NCBI RefSeq assembly: GCF_014648915.1
Contig: NZ_BMSA01000004.1
Span: 1-64,000 of the forward strand
DNA from: Streptomyces phaeofaciens
GTDB taxonomy: Bacteria; Actinomycetota; Actinomycetes; Streptomycetales; Streptomycetaceae
DNA length: 64,000 nucleotides
Reading direction: 5' to 3'
Below are positions 51,535-59,224 of the stretch, piece by piece. The notes beneath the pieces were generated by a model. That model was not told the origin of the DNA. It did no database searches and was given only the letters and a program-made list of their open reading frames with translations. Position 1 is the first letter of the stretch; each line of letters starts with the position of its first letter. The position numbers and the translations under genes are program-made.

Positions 51535-52968
51535 CTAGGCGGCCGGGACGGTGTCCTCGAAGGTGGTGCCGGTGGCACGGTAGGCGTTCACCTTGGCCGT
51601 GACCTGGGCCGGCGTCAGGACCTGGTCCTTGACGTGAAGTACGTAGTCGACCTGCTGGTCGTAGGCGCGGGGTGTGCTGCTGGTCTGCCCGGCCAGGTCG
51701 ATCAGCCACTGGTTGAAGTTGATCGACATGGGGCGCTCGGGCAGGTAGGCGGCGTCATGGGTGCCGAAGAGCCGGCCGTCGATGTAGTAGGTGATCGCGC
51801 TGCCGTCGATCGTGACGACCAGGTCGTGCCAGCCGGCGTAGCTCTGCCGGGCCTCGGTGTGCTGGTTGACGGCCTGCCAAGGGTCCGGGTCGTAGGTCTC
51901 CCAGGACGTCGTGTACAGGATGTTCGAGGGCTCGCCCCAGCCCCCGTTGGGCAGGTACTCGAAGTCGTACTCCGCGTAGTTGTCGGCCATCGGGGCCTGG
52001 AGGTCGTTGATGGTGAAGAAGGTCTGGACGAGGTGGTCGCCGTCGGGCCCGGAGACGGGGGCGTCGGAGAACTTCACCCGGGCGGCGTAGGTGCCGTTCT
52101 TGAACTTCGTGGCCTTGGTGAGGACTTCGGTCTGTTTGGTGCCGTCCGCCGTACCGGTGGTCGAGGTCCGGAGGTTCATCACGGAGCTGCCTCCGGAGCC
52201 GGCGAAGGTGACGTTCTCCGGGGCCCAGGTGGCGCCGGGCACTCCGGGGCCGCCGGAGTTGGACCGTACGCTCCAGCCGTTCGCGGCGATCCTCGGGTCG
52301 CTGGAGGTGGTGTAGGCGAAGTCGTCGAACAGCGTCTGCCCACCGGTCGGCGGGTCGGTGGGCGGGTCGGTGGGCGGGTCCGTCGGGTCGTTGCCCTCGG
52401 GTGCGGTGCCCCACACCGTGGTGCCGGACAGCTGGGCGGTGACCTTCGGCCAGTCCGCGTAGGCGGTCTGGGACGCGCCGAACGAGTAGTCGTCGCTCTG
52501 CCTGAGGGGCTGCCAGTCCGCGCGGTGGAAGCGCAGCTGCATGTCCCCGGTGTCGGCGCCCGGCGCGAGGGTGCCCGCGCCCGGGGTGAAGCCGATCTCC
52601 AGGTAGCGGTCGGCGTTCGCCGTGGGGTGGGCCGGCGTGCCGAAGGTGCCGGTGATGTCGGCACAGCCCTTGACCGCCCACGAGCAGGCGAAGCGGTAGC
52701 CGGCGCCGGCGCTGTCGGCCTTGAAGTAGTAGCGGACCTTGACGGTGCTGAGCTGGACGGTGCCGTCGCCGGTGTTCCTGACCTTGAGCCAGGGCTCGGT
52801 CTGGTCCGCCATCGCGCCCGTGGCGCCGGTCCGGTACTGGACCGCCACGTCGTCGGTGGCGGCGCTGGCGGTGACGGGCAGTGCGGCGAGGCCGGCGGCG
52901 CCCAGGGCGAGCGCGACGGCCGTGGCCGCGGCGACGCGCGGCAGGCTCGGACGGGTGGTGGACGTCAT
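51535..52968 (-). CDS. Secreted GH16 glycosidase with N-terminal CBM3
   Basis: A 477-residue exported enzyme. A signal peptide (about 1-36, ending ASA) is followed by a CBM3-type cellulose- or chitin-binding domain (about 40-185, TEPWLKVRNTGDGTVQLSTV and YRFACSWAV), a DPPTDPPTDPP linker, and a GH16 jelly roll (about 210-430). The GH16 catalytic motif ExDxE is EYDFE, and TTSWETYDPDPW is next to the cleft. GH16 enzymes cut beta-1,3 or beta-1,4 glucans and galactans. It lies 61 bp downstream of the GH20 gene on the same strand, so it probably belongs to the same locus. Confidence 0.92.
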   Translation of the reverse strand: MTSTTRPSLPRVAAATAVALALGAAGLAALPVTASAATDDVAVQYRTGATGAMADQTEPWLKVRNTGDGTVQLSTVKVRYYFKADSAGAGYRFACSWAVKGCADITGTFGTPAHPTANADRYLEIGFTPGAGTLAPGADTGDMQLRFHRADWQPLRQSDDYSFGASQTAYADWPKVTAQLSGTTVWGTAPEGNDPTDPPTDPPTDPPTGGQTLFDDFAYTTSSDPRIAANGWSVRSNSGGPGVPGATWAPENVTFAGSGGSSVMNLRTSTTGTADGTKQTEVLTKATKFKNGTYAARVKFSDAPVSGPDGDHLVQTFFTINDLQAPMADNYAEYDFEYLPNGGWGEPSNILYTTSWETYDPDPWQAVNQHTEARQSYAGWHDLVVTIDGSAITYYIDGRLFGTHDAAYLPERPMSINFNQWLIDLAGQTSSTPRAYDQQVDYVLHVKDQVLTPAQVTAKVNAYRATGTTFEDTVPAA

Positions 52969-53029
52969 GCTGGTTCCCTTCCGGGGTGGGGTGCGGTGCT
53001 GACTCGGGCGGGCGGGGACGCGCGGGGCG

Positions 53030-54559
53030 TCACCGGTGGCGGTGGACGCCGAGGGCGTCGAGCCGGGTGGTGTGCCGGTCCAGGCGGGACCGGAAGTCGT
53101 GCCAAGCGGTCGGGCCGCTCCAGGCGCGGTCGGCCAGGGCGCACAGACGCGGATAGGTGAGGTGTTCGAGATGCTCGGGTGTGGCGGCGAACTCGGTCCA
53201 CAGCTGCGCCTGGGTGCCCAGCACCCGGGCGGCGGCGTCCGGGGACGCTCCCGGGGGCACGGGGTCGTGGCCGTGGACGTCCCGCAGAGCGACCACGGCT
53301 CCCGGCTGGGCTCGGGGCTCCCGGGGATCGGTGGTCTGCGCGTAGTCGAGGTAGGTGGCCCGGTAGTGGGCGTTGATCACGTCATGGCCGTGGCGGGCGG
53401 CGGCCAGGGCGTGCGCGGGGTCGCGCCAGGCCATCACCGTGAAGCCGTCGGGGAGTTCGGTACCGGTCTCGGCCCAGCCGACCGGGTGCCGCCCGTTGCG
53501 GACGAGGAACTCTCCCACCCGGCCGAGGAACCAGCGGTGCAGGGCGGCGGGGCCGCTGAGGCCCTCGGCCCGGATGCGCGCCTCGGCGACGGGGCTGCGC
53601 TCCCACTCCGTGAGGGGGCATTCGTCCCCTCCGATGTGGATGTAGGGCGACGGGAAGAGATCCATGACCTCTTCCAGCACGGTGCGGCAGAAGTCGAGGA
53701 CCTCGTCGTGCACGCCGAGGACGGTGTCGCAGACGCCCCAGCGGGTCCAGACGTCCAGGGTGCGGTCCGGGTCGTTGCCCAGCCACGGACAGGCGGCCAG
53801 GGCGGCGCGGACGTGGCCGGGCATCTCGATCTCCGGCATGACGGTGACACCGCGCGCGGCCGCGTACTCCACCAGGCCGGCGAGTTCGGCCCGGGTGTAG
53901 GCGCCGCTGTGCGGGGTGCCGTCGTGGTCGTCGCCCGTCGCGCCGGTCATGGACCGCGAGCGGTGGCCGCCGATCTCGGTGAGTTCGGGGTAGGCGGTGA
54001 CCGGCATGCGCCACCCCTGGTCGTCGGTCAGGTGCAGATGGAAGACGTTGATCTTGTGCAGGGCGAGGAGGTCGACGTAGCGGCGCAGGTACTCCACCGG
54101 CTGGAAGTGGCGTGCCACGTCGAGCATGGCGCCGCGCCAGGGGTGGTGGGGTACGTCGGTGATCTCGGCGCAGGGCAGGGACCACGGCACTCCGCGCCGT
54201 GGCTCCGGTGCCAGGGCCTGCGCGGGCAGGAGCTGACGGATCGTCTGCACGCCGCGCAGGAGCCCGGTGAGCCGTGCGGCGCGCAGGACCACGGAGTGCG
54301 GTCCGATCGTGAGTCCGTACCCTTCACGGCCGAGGCCGGTCAGGTGCGGATCGAGGGCGAGGGCGACCGGTCCGTCGGCGGCGGGGCGCAGCGGCAGTCC
54401 CGTGGCGGGGGCGAGGAGTGTGCGCAGCAGACGGGCGGCGTCCTCCGCTCCCGTACCGACGCGCAGGCTCGTGTCGGTGTGGAAGGTGAACGCGCCTGGC
54501 CTGGCCCGGGCCGTGGTGGGCCGGGGCAGGAGCGTGGCGTGGAGAGGGTGTGCGGGCAC
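53030..54559 (-). CDS. Beta-N-acetylhexosaminidase, GH20
   Basis: A 509-residue hexosaminidase. An N-terminal GH20b domain (about 1-130) leads into the catalytic barrel; substrate-assisted Asp-Glu lies in HIGGDECPLTEW (about residue 311), with LDVARHFQPVEY and HLTDDQGWRMPV before it. There is no signal peptide, so it likely acts inside the cell on imported oligosaccharides and releases N-acetylglucosamine or N-acetylgalactosamine. GTG 54559 has GGGAGA upstream. It is 41 bp downstream of two sugar permease genes and a binding protein, consistent with an uptake-and-cleavage pathway. Confidence 0.95.
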   Translation of the reverse strand: MPAHPLHATLLPRPTTARARPGAFTFHTDTSLRVGTGAEDAARLLRTLLAPATGLPLRPAADGPVALALDPHLTGLGREGYGLTIGPHSVVLRAARLTGLLRGVQTIRQLLPAQALAPEPRRGVPWSLPCAEITDVPHHPWRGAMLDVARHFQPVEYLRRYVDLLALHKINVFHLHLTDDQGWRMPVTAYPELTEIGGHRSRSMTGATGDDHDGTPHSGAYTRAELAGLVEYAAARGVTVMPEIEMPGHVRAALAACPWLGNDPDRTLDVWTRWGVCDTVLGVHDEVLDFCRTVLEEVMDLFPSPYIHIGGDECPLTEWERSPVAEARIRAEGLSGPAALHRWFLGRVGEFLVRNGRHPVGWAETGTELPDGFTVMAWRDPAHALAAARHGHDVINAHYRATYLDYAQTTDPREPRAQPGAVVALRDVHGHDPVPPGASPDAAARVLGTQAQLWTEFAATPEHLEHLTYPRLCALADRAWSGPTAWHDFRSRLDRHTTRLDALGVHRHR

Positions 54560-54600
54560 AGGTGTCTCCCGGGGGTCACGCGTGGCGGAAGGCCGCAGGG

Positions 54601-55440
54601 TCAGCCTTTGACGGCGCCGGCCGCGAAGCCGGTGGTCACATGGCGCTGGAGCAGCAGGAACACCGCCAGGGCGGGCAGCGCGAACAGGGTGGAGGCGGCC
54701 ATGGTGGCGCCCCAGTCCGTGCCGAAGACGTTCTGGAACGAGGAGAGCCAGACCGGCAGCGTGCGGCTGTCCTGGTGTTTGATGATCAGGAAGTTGGCGT
54801 ACGTGAACTCGTTCCAGGCGGTGATGTAGCCGAACAGCGAGGTGGCCATCAGACCGGGGGCGAGGAGGGGGAAGGCGATGTGCCGGAAGGCTCCGGCCCG
54901 GGTGCAGCCGTCGACCTGTGCCGCCTCCTCCAGTTCGGCGGGGATGGCGGCGATGAATCCGCGCAGCACCACGATGGTGAACGGCAGCGTCATCATGAAG
55001 TAGATCAGGGTGAGGGTGGGCAGCCGGTCGAGCATGCCGGTGTCGCGGGAGATGATGTAGATCGGGATGATCAGCGCCTCCCACGGCGCCATCTGCGCGA
55101 TGAAGACCATGAGGACGAACGCGCGCCGGCCGCGCCAGCGCATCCGGGCGACGGCGTAGGACGCGCCGAGCGCCACGATCAGGGCGAGCAGGACGGCGCC
55201 CAGGGTGACCAGGACGCTGTTGCGCCAGAAGACTCCGAATCCTTCGGTGCCGACGGCGGTGCGGAAGTGGTCCAGCGTCCAGGTCCGCGGCAGCGGCCGG
55301 GGGTCGGCGGACTGGATGTCGCGGTTGGGCCGGAACGCGGTGGCGACCATCCAGTAGACGGGGAAGAGACAGACGACGATCGTGGCGCCCGCGGCGGCGT
55401 GCAGCGGGAGACGCCGAAGGCGCGAGCGTACGGCGCTCAC
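54601..55440 (-). CDS. Sugar ABC transporter permease (MalG-like)
   Basis: A 279-residue inner-membrane permease with six helices. The EAA loop reads EEAAQVDGCTRAGAFRHIAFPLLAPGLMAT, where the ATPase docks. It is the second permease of the operon; its GTG overlaps the stop of the first permease by 4 bp (GTGA), so the two are translationally coupled. No ATPase gene is present; Streptomyces sugar importers normally share the ATPase MsiK. Confidence 0.95.
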   Translation of the reverse strand: MSAVRSRLRRLPLHAAAGATIVVCLFPVYWMVATAFRPNRDIQSADPRPLPRTWTLDHFRTAVGTEGFGVFWRNSVLVTLGAVLLALIVALGASYAVARMRWRGRRAFVLMVFIAQMAPWEALIIPIYIISRDTGMLDRLPTLTLIYFMMTLPFTIVVLRGFIAAIPAELEEAAQVDGCTRAGAFRHIAFPLLAPGLMATSLFGYITAWNEFTYANFLIIKHQDSRTLPVWLSSFQNVFGTDWGATMAASTLFALPALAVFLLLQRHVTTGFAAGAVKG

Positions 55441-56432
55441 AGGGCCTCGCCCTCCTGACGGAACATCTGGCGGAAGTAGAGGACGAGCACGCCGGCCATC
55501 ATGACGACGGTGACCATCGAGGCCGCCGAGCCGAGGTCGTAGCGCTGGCTGGACAGGGCGGTCTGCACGGCGTACACGGGCAGGATGGTGGTCGCGTCCC
55601 CCGGTCCGCCGTTGGTCATGACCCAGATCTGCACGAACGCCTTGAACGTCCAGATGACTTCCAGCGAGAGCACCAGCATGAAGATCGGCCGGATCATCGG
55701 GAAGGTGACGGCGCGGAAGATGCGCCCGGCCGTGGCGCCGTCGATGCGGGCCGACTCGTACAGCTCCGGCGGCACCGTCGTCAGGGCCGAGTACAGGGTG
55801 ACGGCCGCGAACGGCACGGACTGCCAGACGATCAGGACGACGAGGATGGCGAAGGCGGCCGGGCCGTGCGCGAACCACGGATAGCGGTCGAACGACTCGA
55901 AGCCCAGCGCGGTCAGGGTCTGGTTGACGATGCCGAACTCCGAGTGGAACAGCCACTGGAAGACCGTGGTGGCCGCGATGACCGGCATCGCCCAGGCCAG
56001 GACGAGTGCGCTGAGCACGGCGGTACGGCCGCGCCGGCCCAGCCGTTCGATCACCAGGGCCACGAGGGTGGCGAGCAGCATGATCAGGACGACGTTGACG
56101 GCCATGAAGAGGAACGTGCGGCGGACGACCTGCCAGAACCGGCCGTCGGTGAGGAGCGTCTCGTAGTTGCGCAGGCCCACGAAGCGTGCGTCGCCCCGGA
56201 TGAGCTGGCGCAGCCGGAAGTCCTGCAACGAGATCAGCACGGTGCGGACGAGCGGGTACACCAGCAGATACAGCATGCCCAGCACGGTCGGTGCGACCAG
56301 CAGGTACGGCCAGGCCCGGCCGGGGGAATGCCGCCATCCGCGCCGCTCGGTGTCCGGCCCCGGCGGTGCGGGCGGCCGGGCCGGCCGGGGGAACAGGGGG
56401 CGTGGCACATCGCGTTCGCGGATGACCGACAC
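55437..56432 (-). CDS. Sugar ABC transporter permease (MalF-like)
   Basis: A 331-residue permease with a Pro/Arg-rich cytoplasmic N-terminus (about 1-40) and six helices from WPYLLVAPTVLGMLYLLVY onward. The EAA loop is YESARIDGATAGRIFRAVTFPMIRP. GTG 56432 has AAGGAG eight bases upstream; longer frames to 57956 overlap the binding-protein gene. Acts with the second permease and the lipoprotein encoded just before it. Confidence 0.94.
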   Translation of the reverse strand: MSVIRERDVPRPLFPRPARPPAPPGPDTERRGWRHSPGRAWPYLLVAPTVLGMLYLLVYPLVRTVLISLQDFRLRQLIRGDARFVGLRNYETLLTDGRFWQVVRRTFLFMAVNVVLIMLLATLVALVIERLGRRGRTAVLSALVLAWAMPVIAATTVFQWLFHSEFGIVNQTLTALGFESFDRYPWFAHGPAAFAILVVLIVWQSVPFAAVTLYSALTTVPPELYESARIDGATAGRIFRAVTFPMIRPIFMLVLSLEVIWTFKAFVQIWVMTNGGPGDATTILPVYAVQTALSSQRYDLGSAASMVTVVMMAGVLVLYFRQMFRQEGEAL

Positions 56433-56470
56433 GACGTCGTCTCCTTTCGGCGTGCGGCGTGGGCGTCGGT

Positions 56471-57736
56471 TCAGGAGCCGGACTTCATGGCGCTGGTGAT
56501 CGCCTGGGACGCTTCGGTGGCCTCGGACCTGGCGTCGGCGCCGGTGAGGACGGCCGTCATGTAGTCCTTGAGGGGGTTCTTGGCCTCGACGGCCGCCCAG
56601 CCGGGGGTGTTCGGTGTCGCCCGGCCGACGGCCGCGCCCGCCGCCATGGCGGCGGTACCGGGGTCGGAGGCCACCGCGTCGGCCAGGGTCGTCCTGTTGG
56701 GCACGTAGCTCATGGCGACGGCGAGCTTGCGCTGCCAGGTGTCGCCGGTGAGTTCGCCGATGAAGGTGAGGGCCGCGTCCTGCTTGCCCGACGCCGCCGG
56801 GACGACGAGGTCGGAACCGCCGATGAACACCGAGCCGGGCTGGGCCGCGGTCTTTCCCGGGACGGGGAAGAACCCGAGTCTTCCCTTGAGTTCGGGGTTG
56901 CTCTCGGCGACCACCTTGGCCCCGCCGGGCGTCGAGATGATCTGCGCCACCCGGCCCGCGGCCATGACCTCGGCCTGCGGCGGCTCCGCCTCGTCGGAGT
57001 CCCGGGGCCCCTTGCCCAGTGCCTGGAGCTCCTTGTAGAAGTCCATGCCACGCAGCGCCTCGGGGGTGTCGAGGGTTCCCTTCCAGTCGTCGCCGGACCG
57101 CGTGGCCAGGTCTCCGCCCTCGTCCCAGATGAACCCGGCGAGCGCGTACCACATCTGGCCCGGCAGGTAGATGCCCTGCGTACCACCGGTGTTGAGCTTC
57201 TTCGTGGCGGTGATCCACTGGTCGCGGGTCTTGATGGTGCCGGCGTCGACGCCGGCCTTGCGGAACAGGTCGGTGCGGTAGATCACGACCCGGTTGGCGG
57301 CGTAGTACGGGATGCCGTACTGCTTGCCCTCGTACGCGCCGGGCTCGGCCAGTCCGCGCAGCCAGTCCTTGCCGCCGAGTTCGTCGACCTTGTCGCTGAG
57401 ATCGAGCAGCCCGCCGCTCTGCGCGAACTGGGCCACCTGGGTGTTGCCCGTCTCGATGACATCGGGGGCGTCGTTGCTGGCGAGCGCGGCGGTGACCTTC
57501 TCGCCGATCCCGTCCCACTCCTGGATCTGCACCTTGACCTTGATGTCCGGGTGCGCGGCCTCGAAGCCGTCGACGAACTCCTGCTGGAACGCGGCCGAGA
57601 CGCTGTCGCGCATGAGCCAGACGTCGATGGTGGTCGTGCCGTCGGCGGAGTCGCCGGAGGACCCGGAGCCGCCGCAGGCGGCGAGGCCTCCAGCGATCAC
57701 CAGTGCGCACAGACCTGCAAGCATGCGGAGCTTCAC
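56471..57736 (-). CDS. Sugar-binding lipoprotein of ABC importer
   Basis: A 421-residue extracytoplasmic solute-binding protein of family 1. The lipobox LAAC is at about residues 18-21, and the mature chain shows the typical IDVWLMRDSVSAAFQQEFVDGFEAAHPDIKVKV start and WDGIGEKVTAAL. The gene context with two permeases, a GH20 hexosaminidase and a divergent GntR regulator resembles the DasABC chitobiose system. The ligand is therefore probably an N-acetylhexosamine oligomer, but relatives import many sugars. It is first in the operon, with operators upstream. Confidence 0.93.
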   Translation of the reverse strand: MKLRMLAGLCALVIAGGLAACGGSGSSGDSADGTTTIDVWLMRDSVSAAFQQEFVDGFEAAHPDIKVKVQIQEWDGIGEKVTAALASNDAPDVIETGNTQVAQFAQSGGLLDLSDKVDELGGKDWLRGLAEPGAYEGKQYGIPYYAANRVVIYRTDLFRKAGVDAGTIKTRDQWITATKKLNTGGTQGIYLPGQMWYALAGFIWDEGGDLATRSGDDWKGTLDTPEALRGMDFYKELQALGKGPRDSDEAEPPQAEVMAAGRVAQIISTPGGAKVVAESNPELKGRLGFFPVPGKTAAQPGSVFIGGSDLVVPAASGKQDAALTFIGELTGDTWQRKLAVAMSYVPNRTTLADAVASDPGTAAMAAGAAVGRATPNTPGWAAVEAKNPLKDYMTAVLTGADARSEATEASQAITSAMKSGS

Positions 57737-57775
57737 GGTTCACCCCTGGGAGAAAAACGGGAAAGCAGCAGGCGA

Positions 57776-57801
57776 CCTGACCAGTTGAGCAACTGGACAG
57801 G
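57776..57801. promoter_or_regulatory. 26-bp imperfect palindrome upstream of the binding-protein gene
   Basis: CCTGACCAGTTG (57776-57787) and CAACTGGACAGG (57790-57801) pair with a 2-bp centre and one mismatch. It lies 40-65 bp before the binding-protein start at 57736 and contains ACCAGT-like half-sites seen in GntR/DasR-type operators. Confidence 0.65.
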
Positions 57802-57809
57802 TGACCTCT

Positions 57810-57840
57810 TATTGGTCGTTGAAGGTGGCATAGACCAATA
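57810..57840. promoter_or_regulatory. Inverted half-sites TATTGGTC and GACCAATA
   Basis: The arms at 57810-57817 and 57833-57840 are separated by 15 bp in the centre of the divergent gap. TGGTC/GACCA is the half-site of DasR-like GntR regulators, whose standard sites are close-packed, so this wider spacing may be a second, lower-affinity site. Confidence 0.45.
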
Positions 57841-57931
57841 GAGGCGTCAACCCCCCACGCTTCAGCGCGCTTTGGCCGGGTTACGTACGGAGATCGCCTG
57901 ACCGGGCACACGGCGACGGTTACACTGCACC

Positions 57932-57955
57932 TGACCAGTGAGCGTCCAGTGGTCA
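57932..57955. promoter_or_regulatory. Inverted half-sites TGACCA-N12-TGGTCA before gntR-type gene
   Basis: Arms at 57932-57937 and 57950-57955 with a 12-bp spacer, 52 bp before the regulator ATG at 58008. A further GGTCA half-site occurs at 57974. Consistent with autoregulation by the GntR protein. Confidence 0.5.
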
Positions 57956-58007
57956 ATGACGGAGGATCTGGTCAAGTGAAACGGCGAGCGGCGGGCAGGA
58001 GCGGCAC

Positions 58008-58850
58008 ATGAGCGCTGGCGGGTCAGGGGCGGTCCTCAAGCGGGAACGGGTCCGCGACTACATCCTGGAACTCATCGAGTCACTGAGCCCCGGCGACGCC
58101 ATCGCCTCCGAGCGATCCCTGTGCGCCAGCCTCGACGTCTCCCGGCCGACACTGCGCGCGGCCGTCGACGAACTCGTCGCGGCGGGCCTCCTCGTGCGGG
58201 AACACGGCCGGGGCATGTTCGTGGCGCCCGAGAAGATCACCCAGGAACTCGTCTCCGACCAGCGGGCCATGGTCCTCCCCCGGGCCTCCGGCGCCTGGTC
58301 GAGCCGCCTGCTGGAGTTCACCACGATCGCCGCCGGCGCCCGGGTCGGCCGCAAACTGCGTCTGTCGCCCGCCGCCGACATCGTCTACGCGGCGCGCCTG
58401 CGGCTCGTGGACGGCGTGCCCATGGCCATCGAGCACCTGCACATCCGCGCCGATCTCGTCCCCGCGCTCACCGCCGAGGAACTGGAGACCGGCGACCTGT
58501 ACGACCACCTCCGCGACGGACACGGAGTCCAGGTCAGCGAGGCCGTACAGACCATGGAGCCCACCGTGGTCAGCCAGGCCGAGGCCAGGCTCCTCGGGGT
58601 GCCCCACCTGTCCCCCGCGCTCCTCTTCGAGCGGCTCACCAGCGACACCGGCGACCGGCCCGTCGAGTACGTCCACTCGATCTACCGGGGTGACCGCTAC
58701 CGCATCGTCTCCCGCCTCACCCTGGGCCCCACGGCCACCCGCGAACCCACCGCGCCGACCGGGCACCTCCCGGGCATCCCGCCGGGCGCCTTCGCCCAGC
58801 CGGAGTCCGTCGCCCTGACCACCCAGGGAGACGTCCAGCCCGCCCGCTGA
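58008..58850 (+). CDS. GntR-family (HutC/DasR-type) transcriptional regulator
   Basis: A 280-residue regulator. The winged helix-turn-helix is at about residues 10-75 (SERSLCASLDVSRPTLRAAVDELVAAGLLVREHGRGMFVAP). A UTRA ligand-binding domain follows at about 95-245, with MEPTVVSQAEARLLGV and AREYVHSIYRGDRYR-like EYVHSIYRGDRYRI. UTRA regulators sense amino-sugar phosphates or related ligands. It is divergent from the sugar importer operon with several palindromic sites between, so it probably controls that operon and itself. A C-terminal tail of about 30 residues is Pro-rich and likely disordered. Confidence 0.94.
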   Translation: MSAGGSGAVLKRERVRDYILELIESLSPGDAIASERSLCASLDVSRPTLRAAVDELVAAGLLVREHGRGMFVAPEKITQELVSDQRAMVLPRASGAWSSRLLEFTTIAAGARVGRKLRLSPAADIVYAARLRLVDGVPMAIEHLHIRADLVPALTAEELETGDLYDHLRDGHGVQVSEAVQTMEPTVVSQAEARLLGVPHLSPALLFERLTSDTGDRPVEYVHSIYRGDRYRIVSRLTLGPTATREPTAPTGHLPGIPPGAFAQPESVALTTQGDVQPAR

Positions 58851-59224
58851 GCCGCCTCGTGCCGCACTCCGCCCCGACCCGCCACAACACGGCCGGCCCG
58901 GCTCACCCGTTCCCCGCGCGCAGCCTGAGATTGCGTGCCGTGCGGGTTGACAAGGGGGCGTGTTTCCACGCCGCGCGGGCCGCCGTGACCGCGCGCCTCA
59001 CCTTGGCCGATAATCGTCAACAATTTCGTTGACGGATCTTGCGCTCGCGATCGACGCGCGACTACGTTCCTCGCCGTACCCCACCGTGAAGCGGCAGTCG
59101 ACGAGGGCCGCCCGGACCCCGAGGACGACCGGGAGCGCCGGGACGGGCCGGCCGACCCGGGTCGCCGCACACACCGGGCCCACCGCCGTTCACGCCGGTT
59201 CAGCGATCGAAACGGAGACCGAGC
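58851..59224. other. Promoter region of the tannase-type gene
   Basis: A 374-bp gene-free stretch holding an inverted repeat at 59015-59034 in an AT-rich dip. The long open frame from 59029 has no coding character I trust. Confidence 0.5.
59015..59034. promoter_or_regulatory. Inverted repeat CGTCAAC-N6-GTTGACG
   Basis: Perfect 7-bp arms at 59015-59021 and 59028-59034 around AATTTC, about 190 bp upstream of the esterase start. GTCAAC/GTTGAC arms resemble operators of GntR (FadR-type) regulators. No regulator of that kind is adjacent. Confidence 0.5.
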
